From Rubrivivax rivuli (lineage in GTDB: Bacteria > Pseudomonadota > Gammaproteobacteria > Burkholderiales > Burkholderiaceae_C), in assembly GCF_004016505.1 (NCBI RefSeq), contig NZ_SACR01000006.1, forward strand, positions 248,001 through 312,000: DNA of 64,000 nucleotides, given 5' to 3'. This document shows, piece after piece, positions 45,383-51,779 of this stretch. Every line of letters starts with the position of its first letter. Within the stretch, counting starts at the first letter, position 1. A program made the translations under genes and the position numbers. Under the pieces are notes generated by a model. The model saw only the letters and a list, made by a program, of their open reading frames with translations. It made no database searches and was not told the DNA's origin.

Positions 45383-47323
45383 GTGCGGCACACTACGCAG
45401 AAGTTCAAGCCTGACAAGCACTTGCCGCAACCGGCCCCAGCCGAACCGTCCACGCCGATGCCCAAACCGCGTTCCACTGCCGCGCCGCGCCGCCTGGGCC
45501 CGCCCCAGTTGGCCTTCGTGCGCTGCTGGGCCGAAGGGCTGGATCTCGTGGCCGCTTGGGACCGCTACCTCTATGTCGATGGCGTGGGCGACGGCCGGCG
45601 GGCCCGCGGCGAACTGCAGCGCCTGCTGGACGAACTGAGGGCCCTGGCGCGTGCCCACGGGCGGCCTGAGCTGGCAGCGCTGCTGCGCCGTGACCCCGCT
45701 GCGATGGTGGACAGCGCACGGGCAGCCCCCACGCTGGCGGAGTTCGCCGCGCAGCAGCCGGCCGACTACTACACCGAAGCCGAGCTCATCGCGCTGTACC
45801 AGGCCGAACACGGCCAGGCCGACGCCCGCAGCGCGGCCCGCCGCAAGCAGCGCCTGCGCCAGCGCCTGGTGGAGGCGCTGCAATGGCTGGAACGTCTGGT
45901 CGCGCGCGCCCCGGCACCGGACGACGCCGTCGACGCCTGGCTGGACGACAAGGTGGCGCAGCGCCTGGCCGCCGTGGGCATCCGGCGGCTGCAGGACTTG
46001 ATGGTCTGGGTGCGCAGCAAGGGCTTCCACTGGCAGCGCGGCATCCCGCGCCTGGGGCCGGAAGGCGCAGCCCGCATCGTGCGCTGGCTGCGCGAGCACG
46101 AGGCCACGCTCGGAGCCCTGCCCTCCCCGGCCCTGGCGCCGCTGAGCCAGGTGGACACGCGGGCGCTCACGCCTTTGCCCCGTGTGGGCATCGTGCCGCT
46201 GGAACGCTTCATTCCCCCGGCCGAACGCGACGGCTCGCACGGCCTGAACCGGGCACCACTGGCGCGCTGCAAGATCGCCGCCGCCAACGACCATGAGGCG
46301 CTGCAGGCCTGGCTGCGGTTGCGCCTGCCCGGCAGCCACACCTGGCGCGCCTACCGCAAGGAAGGCGAACGATTCCTGCTGTGGGCTGTGATGCACAGGC
46401 GCAAGGCGCTGTCTTCGCTGGACGGCGACGATTGCGTGGCCTATCGCGATTTCCTGGCCAACCCAGGGCCGGAGTGGATGGGGCCGCGCAACGCCCAGCG
46501 CTGGTCTGAAGCCTGGCGGCCTTTCGAAGGCCCGCTGGCGCCGGGCTCGCAGGCGGCGGCGCTGACCATCGTGCGCTCGCTCTGCGAGTGGCTGGTGCGC
46601 CGCCACTACCTCGACAGCAACCCTTGGGACGACGTTCCGCAGCGCGCGGATGCGCCCTCGATGCCGCAGTTGCGCGCGCTGTCGCAGAAGCAGTGGGCCC
46701 TGGTGCAGGGCTGGCTGGCAGAGCAGTTGGCGCAGGCGCCCTCCCCTGCCCTGCACCGCCTGCGCTTCATGCTCGATTTCGCCTACATGACCGGCATGCG
46801 CCTGTCGGAACTGGCCGCCGCCGAACTGGGCTGGCTGCGCCAAGAGCAGCTCGACGACGGCGAGTGGGCGTGGTCGATCATGGTGCTGGGCAAGCGCAAC
46901 AAGTGGCGCGAAGTGCCCCTGCCCGACGCTGCCATGCACGCGCTGCGCCTGTACCTGAAGGCGCGGGGCCTGCCGCCCGAGCCCTTCGACAATGCCTCGG
47001 CCACCCCGCTGATCGCCCACCTGGCGCAGGAAGCGCCGCTGACACCGGCCCGCATCTACGAGGTGCTGGTGACGGCCTTCGAGCGCTGTGCGGCCGCCAT
47101 CGCCACGCAAGACCGGCGCTCGGCCGAACGTATCGCGGCGGCCTCCACGCACTGGCTGCGCCACACCTACGGCTCGCACGCCGCCGCCCAGGGCGTGCCG
47201 CAAGACGTGCTGCAGGCCAACCTGGGCCACGAGAGCCTGGCCACCACCTCGATCTACGTGCGTGCCGAGAAGGGCCGGCGGCACCGTGCGGTGCAAGCGG
47301 CCTTCGGGCCAGCCAAGGGGTGA
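45383..47323 (+). CDS. large tyrosine recombinase (site-specific integrase)
   Basis: 646 residues from GTG 45383, or 621 from ATG 45458 (MPKPRSTAAPRRLGPPQLAF). The C-terminal third is a full tyrosine-recombinase catalytic domain: R473 in GMRLSE, Lys in VLGKRNKWREVP, H590-x-x-R593 in THWLRHTYGSH, H616 in LGHESLATTS and the nucleophile Y625 in SIYVRAEKG. A SAM-like core-binding domain precedes it (about 330-430, ALQAWLRLRLPGSHTWRAYR). The first ~290 residues are an extra region about twice the size of a XerC N terminus, with no recognised domain. Located beside the parAB-rep core, it is likely the dimer-resolution enzyme of the replicon, or an integrase that inserted it. Confidence 0.88.
   Translation: MRHTTQKFKPDKHLPQPAPAEPSTPMPKPRSTAAPRRLGPPQLAFVRCWAEGLDLVAAWDRYLYVDGVGDGRRARGELQRLLDELRALARAHGRPELAALLRRDPAAMVDSARAAPTLAEFAAQQPADYYTEAELIALYQAEHGQADARSAARRKQRLRQRLVEALQWLERLVARAPAPDDAVDAWLDDKVAQRLAAVGIRRLQDLMVWVRSKGFHWQRGIPRLGPEGAARIVRWLREHEATLGALPSPALAPLSQVDTRALTPLPRVGIVPLERFIPPAERDGSHGLNRAPLARCKIAAANDHEALQAWLRLRLPGSHTWRAYRKEGERFLLWAVMHRRKALSSLDGDDCVAYRDFLANPGPEWMGPRNAQRWSEAWRPFEGPLAPGSQAAALTIVRSLCEWLVRRHYLDSNPWDDVPQRADAPSMPQLRALSQKQWALVQGWLAEQLAQAPSPALHRLRFMLDFAYMTGMRLSELAAAELGWLRQEQLDDGEWAWSIMVLGKRNKWREVPLPDAAMHALRLYLKARGLPPEPFDNASATPLIAHLAQEAPLTPARIYEVLVTAFERCAAAIATQDRRSAERIAAASTHWLRHTYGSHAAAQGVPQDVLQANLGHESLATTSIYVRAEKGRRHRAVQAAFGPAKG
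45410..45425 (+). repeat. 16-bp motif shared with the origin region, copy 1
   Basis: CCTGACAAGCACTTGC, just after the GTG start of the recombinase, is repeated exactly at 49840-49855 next to the first iteron. The core CAAG-CA-CTTG is an imperfect inverted repeat. A chance 16-base match somewhere in a window this size is possible, but both copies flank replicon control regions. Confidence 0.35.
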
Positions 47324-47333
47324 AGCCAGGCCT

Positions 47334-47352
47334 CAGGGCGAACGGCGCCCTG
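47334..47352. terminator. possible hairpin at the recombinase/parB convergent end
   Basis: CAGGGCG and CGCCCTG pair as a 7-bp stem around loop AACGG in the 48-bp space between two convergent genes. It is followed by a run of CCCTG units, not T, so termination is only suggested by position. Confidence 0.3.
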
Positions 47353-47371
47353 CCCTGCCCTGCCCAGCGGT

Positions 47372-48430
47372 TCAGCGGCGGCTGAGCAGTTTCTCGAGGT
47401 AGGCGGCGAGTTCGGCTTCGGCCGCTTCGCCCAGGGCGCCAGCGGCGAACTTGATCACCACGCGGCCCCGCGTGTCACGCGTCATCAGCGCCTGGCGGCC
47501 GGCCGTGCCCTCGATGACCCGGTGCGTGGGTGTTGAACGGTTCAACAGCGTGACATCGGCGCCACCCACCAGCACGGCCAGCACCTGCGCGGCCGAGCGC
47601 ACTTCACCGCTGGCCTTCAGGCGCCCTGCCCGGCCGAGCACGCCCTCCGGGTCTTTCTGCAGGGCTTCGGCCAGAGGCTGTGCCCAGCGGAACTGGATGT
47701 CCAGCGGGCTGGGAAAAGCAGCCACCACGGCATCGGGCAGGCGCGCGAGCGACAGGCTCTTGGACACCAGCGACACGTCCACGCCCAGGGCCTCGGCCAG
47801 GCGGCGCTGCGAGGGGTAGAGGCCTTCGTCCAGCGCACGGCGGTACATCGCGCCCTGCTCCCAGGCGCTGAGGTTCTTGCGCGCGCGGTTCTCGCGCTCC
47901 ATGGCCTCGAAGAGCTGCTGGTCGCTCATCTCGGCCACCATGGCCTGCAACGGCAGCCCCAGCTCCAGGCAAGCGCGGTGGCGGCGGTGGCCGAACACCA
48001 ACTCGTAGCCGGGTTGGCCCTCGGGTGTTGAACCGTTCAACACCCGAGGCAGCGCACGCACCGCCACCGGCTGCACGTTCGTGCCAGCGGCGGCGATGTC
48101 AGCCTTGAGTTCTGCAAAGGCCTCGTCGGCGAAAGAGTGCTCGTGCCGGTTGGCCCAGCGCGACGGGCGCACGGCTTGCGCGTCCAGCGCGCGCACGGGC
48201 AGGGCGCCATCGAAGGCCTTGAGCCGCTCGCGCAGTTCTTCGGCCTCCTTCACCGCGGCCGATTGCGAAGCCATGAACAGCGCCATGGAGCCCGGCGCCG
48301 TCTTCGGCCGCGGGTCGCCCAGGTCCGCGCGGTCGCCACGCTCCACGCGTTCTGCACCCCCCAGGCTGGGTTCGGCCGCCACCGGCGGCATCTGGATCAG
48401 GCTCGCCTTCGCCGCCAGCTTCTTGCTCAT
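47372..48430 (-). CDS. parB: ParB/Spo0J-family partition protein
   Basis: 352 residues. CTP-dependent DNA-clamp protein that binds centromere sites and stimulates ParA. The N-terminal domain holds AFAELKADIAAAGTNVQPVA and the CTP/Arg patch GHRRHRA (147-153, usually GERRxRA) followed by MERENRARKNLSAWEQG. The HTH is SQRRLAEALGVDVSLVSKSL. A C-terminal dimerisation part follows (VVIKFAAGALGEAAEAELAA). Two copies of the peptide LN-G/R-STP in it are forced by GTTGAACSGTTCAAC sites in its DNA. Its ATG overlaps the parA stop (ATGA). The clade is plasmid/chromid-like; it has a long N-terminal extension (about 75 residues) that in related proteins contacts ParA. Confidence 0.92.
   Translation of the reverse strand: MSKKLAAKASLIQMPPVAAEPSLGGAERVERGDRADLGDPRPKTAPGSMALFMASQSAAVKEAEELRERLKAFDGALPVRALDAQAVRPSRWANRHEHSFADEAFAELKADIAAAGTNVQPVAVRALPRVLNGSTPEGQPGYELVFGHRRHRACLELGLPLQAMVAEMSDQQLFEAMERENRARKNLSAWEQGAMYRRALDEGLYPSQRRLAEALGVDVSLVSKSLSLARLPDAVVAAFPSPLDIQFRWAQPLAEALQKDPEGVLGRAGRLKASGEVRSAAQVLAVLVGGADVTLLNRSTPTHRVIEGTAGRQALMTRDTRGRVVIKFAAGALGEAAEAELAAYLEKLLSRR
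47531..47547. promoter_or_regulatory. candidate partition site 1
   Basis: TGTTGAACGGTTCAACA, a perfect 17-bp odd-length palindrome centred on a single G, inside the 3' third of parB. It encodes LLNRSTP. Same core as two further sites upstream in parB and parA. Confidence 0.6.
48021..48049. promoter_or_regulatory. candidate partition site 2 (29-bp perfect palindrome)
   Basis: The core GTTGAACCGTTCAAC (48028-48042) is extended to a perfect 14-1-14 palindrome by outer arms CTCGGGT and ACCCGAG. It lies in parB codons for VLNGSTPEG, next to the CTPase motif. The longest palindrome in the window, it is most likely the best ParB binding site, though it could also form an mRNA hairpin. Confidence 0.65.
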
Positions 48431-49659
48431 CGCTTGGTCTCCTTGCCGTCACGCGCCTCGGGTGTTGAACCGTTCAACGCTGCCGTCTGCCGCGCCCAGA
48501 CACCCCGTATCGACCCCTCGATGTGGCCGACGAAACTGTCATAGGCATCACGCGCCCGCTTGAAGGTGCGCGCGCTGCCGTCGTACTTCGAGACGTCGTA
48601 GACCGTGCCGAACTCGGCGCTCGTCACGCCCGTCACCGCCGTCTTCGGGATCTCCACCGGCAACACCTTCTCGGCGTAGGTCTGGCCGATCCACTGCCGG
48701 ATCACGTTGCTCGCCGCATCGGCCGAGTCCACACGCGCCAGCAGCACATGGATGAAATCGAAGGTCTTGTCCAGGCCGCGCCGTGTCAGCAGTTCGTTGG
48801 CCAGGTCGGAGAACAGGCTCCAGAACTGCGAGGCCGAGGCGAAGTCCAGGGCGTTGGGGGGCAGCGGCATGATGATGCCGTTGGACGCCATGAAGGCGTT
48901 GATGGTGGTGTACGACAGGGCCGGCGGCGTGTCGATGATGATCACGTCGTACTCGCCGCGCACGTCGTCGATGCCCAGGTCCAGCACGCGCCAGAACTCG
49001 AAACCCGGCTCCTGCGTCTGCCGCGCGGGCAGGGCGAACTCGGCGCCGAAGAGCACCGGCGCTGCACCCACCAGATCGATGCCGTCCCAGTAGGTGGGCC
49101 GGATGGCGTAGCGGATGGAAGTCTCGGTACCCATGGCCAGCGGCAGGATGGTGTCGCCTTCTTCAACCTCGGTATCGGGAAGGATGCCGAACAGCGTGGT
49201 CAGCGAGCCCTGCGGGTCGGTGTCGATCACCAGCACGCGGTGGCCGAGCAAGGACAGGCCCTGTGCCAGCGTGACCGCCGTGGTCGTCTTCGACACACCC
49301 CCCTTGAAGTTGCCGATGCTGATGGTGACGGCCTCGGCGCCGGGCGGGCGCAGCTTGTCCTTGCGGTAGTCGCGTGCCCACAGGCGGGCCTCGGCCAGTG
49401 TGAACTCGCGCCGACTGCCCGCCGCGTTCAGCCGTCCGGGTGGCAGGTCGCCCTTGCTCATGCGGTGCGAGATCGATCCCTTCTCCACGTCCAGTGCCGC
49501 GGCCAGCTGCGACAGGCTGAAGGTCGGCGGCGACTTGCGCGCCGAAGGCGCCAACATCGCCGAGCGGATCTGTTCCATCATCGCCACCGCGCGCTCGGCC
49601 TGGTTGGCAATGTCGGCCAGGCTGATCGGCCTGGGCTGCGGCAAACTCTTGCTCGTCAT
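48427..49659 (-). CDS. parA: ParA-family partition ATPase with N-terminal HTH
   Basis: 410 residues. Deviant Walker-A ATPase that positions replicons: KGGVSKTT (119-126), DTDPQGSLTTLFG and DVIIIDTPPALSYTTIN. The first 100 residues carry a winged HTH (FSLSQLAAALDVEKGSISHR then MSKGDLPPGRLNAAGSRREF), making it a type Ia ParA of the P1/chromid kind that also represses its own operon. It starts at ATG 49659 facing the origin-like region, and its stop overlaps parB. The C-terminal tail holds candidate partition site 3. Confidence 0.93.
   Translation of the reverse strand: MTSKSLPQPRPISLADIANQAERAVAMMEQIRSAMLAPSARKSPPTFSLSQLAAALDVEKGSISHRMSKGDLPPGRLNAAGSRREFTLAEARLWARDYRKDKLRPPGAEAVTISIGNFKGGVSKTTTAVTLAQGLSLLGHRVLVIDTDPQGSLTTLFGILPDTEVEEGDTILPLAMGTETSIRYAIRPTYWDGIDLVGAAPVLFGAEFALPARQTQEPGFEFWRVLDLGIDDVRGEYDVIIIDTPPALSYTTINAFMASNGIIMPLPPNALDFASASQFWSLFSDLANELLTRRGLDKTFDFIHVLLARVDSADAASNVIRQWIGQTYAEKVLPVEIPKTAVTGVTSAEFGTVYDVSKYDGSARTFKRARDAYDSFVGHIEGSIRGVWARQTAALNGSTPEARDGKETKR
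48464..48478. promoter_or_regulatory. candidate partition site 3
   Basis: Core GTTGAACCGTTCAAC with the same left flank CTCGGGT as site 2; the right flank differs. It lies in the last codons of parA (ALNGSTPEA), about 35-50 bp before the parB start. Confidence 0.6.
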
Positions 49660-49839
49660 GGGTGCTCTCCGGGGAAGCCTGGAGTTTATCGCCCGCTTGA
49701 CGGAAAACTGCTCGCTGAACGAAGAAGCGTCAAGCAGCCGTCTTTTGAGGTGTTGCGTTTCTTCCTTCAGGTGCCTCGGAATTTAAGAGATTCAGACCCT
49801 TCAAAGCCTTTAATTCCTTTAGCCGACGAAAACTGCTGC

Positions 49840-49855
49840 CCTGACAAGCACTTGC
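49840..49855 (+). repeat. 16-bp motif shared with the recombinase start, copy 2
   Basis: Exact second copy of CCTGACAAGCACTTGC, sitting 8 bp before the first iteron and directly after the A+T-rich segment. Confidence 0.35.
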
Positions 49856-49862
49856 GTCACTT

Positions 49863-49963
49863 CACGTGAGTAGATGCGGGACACGGTGGAGACTTTGCGG
49901 GAACGCAGGTGAGTGCATGCAGGCCACGCCGGAGGCCGCGCAGGAACCCACGTGAGTGCAAGC
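49863..49963 (+). repeat. first iteron group (three GTGAGT copies)
   Basis: Three direct copies: CACGTGAGTAGATGC at 49863, CAGGTGAGTGCATGC at 49906 and CACGTGAGTGCAAGC at 49949. Starts are 43 bp apart each, i.e. about four helical turns, which places all three on one face of the helix. This regular spacing supports bound Rep protein. Confidence 0.65.
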
Positions 49964-49990
49964 GGGGCGCCCGCAGGGGCGCTGGCCCGC

Positions 49991-50018
49991 GATTCATGTG
50001 AGGGTTTTCAGGAGCTCC
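49991..50018 (+). repeat. long iteron copy A (28 bp)
   Basis: Begins GATTCATGTGAG and continues with GGTTTTCAGGAGCTCC. It matches the copy at 50224-50251 at 23 of 28 positions. The start lies 42 bp after the third short iteron's start, continuing the same phasing. Confidence 0.6.
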
Positions 50019-50173
50019 CAGGGCGGGCGCGACACACTCCCGGCAGGCGTCGGCATCCGTTCGCCGCCCGGTGCGGCAAACAGACGTGCCCGGGCCGACC
50101 GGCGCAGCCGGCAGCCCAGCGCCGACCCTTGGGCGGGCCTGTGGCGAGACACGGGTCGCTGCCTGCCGGTCCC

Positions 50174-50192
50174 AAAGCCCCGAAAACTCTCC
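50174..50192 (-). repeat. inverted partial copy of the long iteron
   Basis: On the minus strand GGAGAGTTTTCGGGGCTTT resembles the GTGAG..TTTTCGGGGGCT part of the 28-bp copies. With the copy at 50224 it makes a large inverted arrangement around the 18-bp palindrome. Confidence 0.45.
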
Positions 50193-50212
50193 GCCCAGGC
50201 GCCGTGCGCGAA

Positions 50213-50230
50213 GTGAATCGTCCGATTCAC
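50213..50230. repeat. perfect 18-bp palindrome in the origin region
   Basis: GTGAATCG and CGATTCAC flank a 2-bp centre TC. The right arm is the first part of the long iteron copy B. A likely dimer-binding site for Rep or ParA. Confidence 0.6.
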
Positions 50231-50251
50231 GTGAGACTTTTCGGGGGCTCC
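50224..50251 (+). repeat. long iteron copy B (28 bp)
   Basis: Begins GATTCACGTGAG and continues with ACTTTTCGGGGGCTCC. Second copy of the 49991 element. Confidence 0.6.
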
Positions 50252-50278
50252 GAGCGCCTGGCGCCCGCCGCCCCTGAT

Positions 50279-50297
50279 GTGAGAAGCCAACTCACCT
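50279..50297. promoter_or_regulatory. inverted GTGAG pair before rep, probable autoregulatory operator
   Basis: GTGAG and CTCAC are arranged head to head with 7 bp between, ending 18 bp before the rep GTG. In iteron plasmids the initiator represses its gene by binding inverted half-iterons as a dimer; the position and relation to the iterons fit this. Confidence 0.5.
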
Positions 50298-50315
50298 ATC
50301 GCGTACAGTCGTGGC

Positions 50316-51779
50316 GTGAACGCCCGCTTGCCCCCACCGGCCCCGTCGGAGGCCGAGAACGCTGCCCCGCCCCGGCCGCGCGGCCTCGCTGCGGCTGGCA
50401 AGCCCGACGACCCGGCGCTGCTGCTCAAGGCCGTCAACACGCTGGCCATCGTGCCGAAGTCAGCGCGCATCACCACGCTGGGGCGCAAGACCTACAACGT
50501 CCTGCTCTACCAGGCGCAGGAGCAAGGCCTGGAGCACGACGTCTTCCGCGCCCCGCTCGACACCCTGATCAAGGGCCTGGAATTCGACAGCCACGACCAC
50601 GCGCTCATCAAGAAGCACCTGCGCGCCATGGTCTCCACCACGGTGGAATGGCAGTCGCCCACCACGGGCGAGGGCAGCACCTGGAACGTCAGCGGCCTGC
50701 TGGCCCACGCCAAGCTCAGCAAGGAAGGCGGGCAGGTGTGGGTGGAGTGGTCCTATGCCGTCAACCTGAAGCAGGAACTGCTCGAGCCCACGGTCTTCGC
50801 GCGGCTGCGGCTGGAGATCATCAGCCAGCTGCGCAGCCACGCCGGCGTGGCGCTGTACGAGATCTGCACGCGCTACAAGGACATCGGCCGCACCGCGCGC
50901 CAGGCCTGGCGCTGGTGGTACCCGGTGCTCAGCGGCAACCCGCCCAGCGACAAACTGGCCAAGCTGGAATACCGCATCTTCAAGCGCGACACGCTCAAGC
51001 CCGCCATCGCCGAGGTGAGCGCCATCACCGACATCGAGGTCGAACTCGTCGAGCACAAGCAGGGCCGATTCATCGACGAGATCCAGTTCCGCATCGCGCC
51101 CAAGCGCCAGGCTTCGCTGGCCCTTACCCGGCCGCCGCAGCCGGTGGACCTGGCCCTGGTGGCGCGCGCGCAGCGCCTGGGCTTGGGCGACGAAGCCGCC
51201 GAAGACATGGTGGCCGTGCACGGAGAAGACGCTTTCCGCGCCGGGCTCGATTCGCTGGAGCGGCGAATGGCCAGCAGCTACCCCGAGCCCTTGCGCGACC
51301 CCACGCGCTACCTGCGCGCCTTGATGCCCGGTGAAGCCGCCCGCGCGCAGAAGCGCAGCGCCGAACTCGAAGCCGAAGCCGCCAGCGAGGCCCAGGCCGC
51401 CGGGGCAGGGCAGGGCGGCCGCGCCGAGGCGCCAAGCCCGGCTGCCCGCGACCTGCAGGCCAAGCGCCAGGCGCGCTGGCTGGCCGAATGGACCCGCCGC
51501 CGCCACGAGCAGTGCGCCGCCGACATCGAGGCGCTCAGCACCGAGGCGCAGCGCGAGCTCGAGGCCAGCCTGATGGCCGCGCTGCAGGCCCGCAAGGCCC
51601 ACCCCTCGCTCACCAAGCGCCTGGCCGCCAGCGGCTGGCAGCACCCCATGGTGCGCCACGAGATGCTGCGCCACTTCGGCGCCGCCAGCTACGGCCCGGG
51701 CTGGGACCAGCCCAGCGCCGAGCAGCTGCTGGCCATCGCCGCCGAAATGGGCGCTGACAAAGCCGGAGAAGAGCGCTGA
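50316..51779 (+). CDS. plasmid-type replication initiator, Rep_3/RepB family
   Basis: 487 residues, GTG start. The first winged-helix domain shows VNTLAIVPKSARITTLGRKT then YNVLLYQAQEQGLEHDVFRA, a typical Rep_3 opening, followed by SRSHAGVALYEICTRYKDIG-type second WH1/WH2 elements (AGVALYEICTRYKDIGRTAR, QAWRWWYPVLSG, KLAKLEYRIFKRDTLKPAIA). A long Ala/Arg/Glu-rich C-terminal extension (about 330-487) goes beyond plasmid RepA sizes (about 300), as in chromid initiators of Burkholderiales. It should bind the upstream iterons and open the A+T-rich segment. It is read away from parA, and its stop overlaps bioF. Confidence 0.85.
   Translation: MNARLPPPAPSEAENAAPPRPRGLAAAGKPDDPALLLKAVNTLAIVPKSARITTLGRKTYNVLLYQAQEQGLEHDVFRAPLDTLIKGLEFDSHDHALIKKHLRAMVSTTVEWQSPTTGEGSTWNVSGLLAHAKLSKEGGQVWVEWSYAVNLKQELLEPTVFARLRLEIISQLRSHAGVALYEICTRYKDIGRTARQAWRWWYPVLSGNPPSDKLAKLEYRIFKRDTLKPAIAEVSAITDIEVELVEHKQGRFIDEIQFRIAPKRQASLALTRPPQPVDLALVARAQRLGLGDEAAEDMVAVHGEDAFRAGLDSLERRMASSYPEPLRDPTRYLRALMPGEAARAQKRSAELEAEAASEAQAAGAGQGGRAEAPSPAARDLQAKRQARWLAEWTRRRHEQCAADIEALSTEAQRELEASLMAALQARKAHPSLTKRLAASGWQHPMVRHEMLRHFGAASYGPGWDQPSAEQLLAIAAEMGADKAGEER
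51765..51768 (+). promoter_or_regulatory. ribosome-binding site supporting a CTG start of bioF
   Basis: GGAG lies 7 bases before CTG 51776 inside the last codons of rep. No ATG, GTG or TTG exists in the bioF frame between its upstream stop (51755-51757) and GTG 51851. Confidence 0.55.

Larger units (their letters stand above)
49660..50315. other. origin-like intergenic region between parA and rep
   Basis: 656 bp with no gene. 49681-49840 is relatively A+T-rich for this genome (e.g. GGAATTTAAGAGATTCAG, CCTTTAATTCCTTTAG), a candidate unwinding element. 49863-50297 contains repeated (C)(A)CGTGAG-type motifs in both orientations, an 18-bp palindrome and an inverted GTGAG pair before rep. No perfect DnaA box (TTATNCACA) was found. 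The arrangement par operon - A+T-rich segment - iterons - rep gene matches theta-replicating plasmids and chromid origins. Confidence 0.7.

Noticed and set aside
45361..45414. 17-codon leader peptide (ATG 45361) before the recombinase
   Set aside because: No ribosome-binding site or attenuator features; overlaps the recombinase start region by chance.
47345..47372. CCCTG tandem units as a functional repeat
   Set aside because: Only about three and a half units in a short convergent gap; likely slippage in GC-rich DNA.
49861..49871. Canonical chromosomal parS (TGTTTCACGTGAAACA) near the first iteron
   Set aside because: Only the inner TTCACGTGA matches; outer bases differ and the motif recurs as part of the GTGAG iterons.
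49681..50315. DnaA boxes in the origin region
   Set aside because: No TTATNCACA match found by eye; TTTATCGCC at about 49685 is too distant to call.
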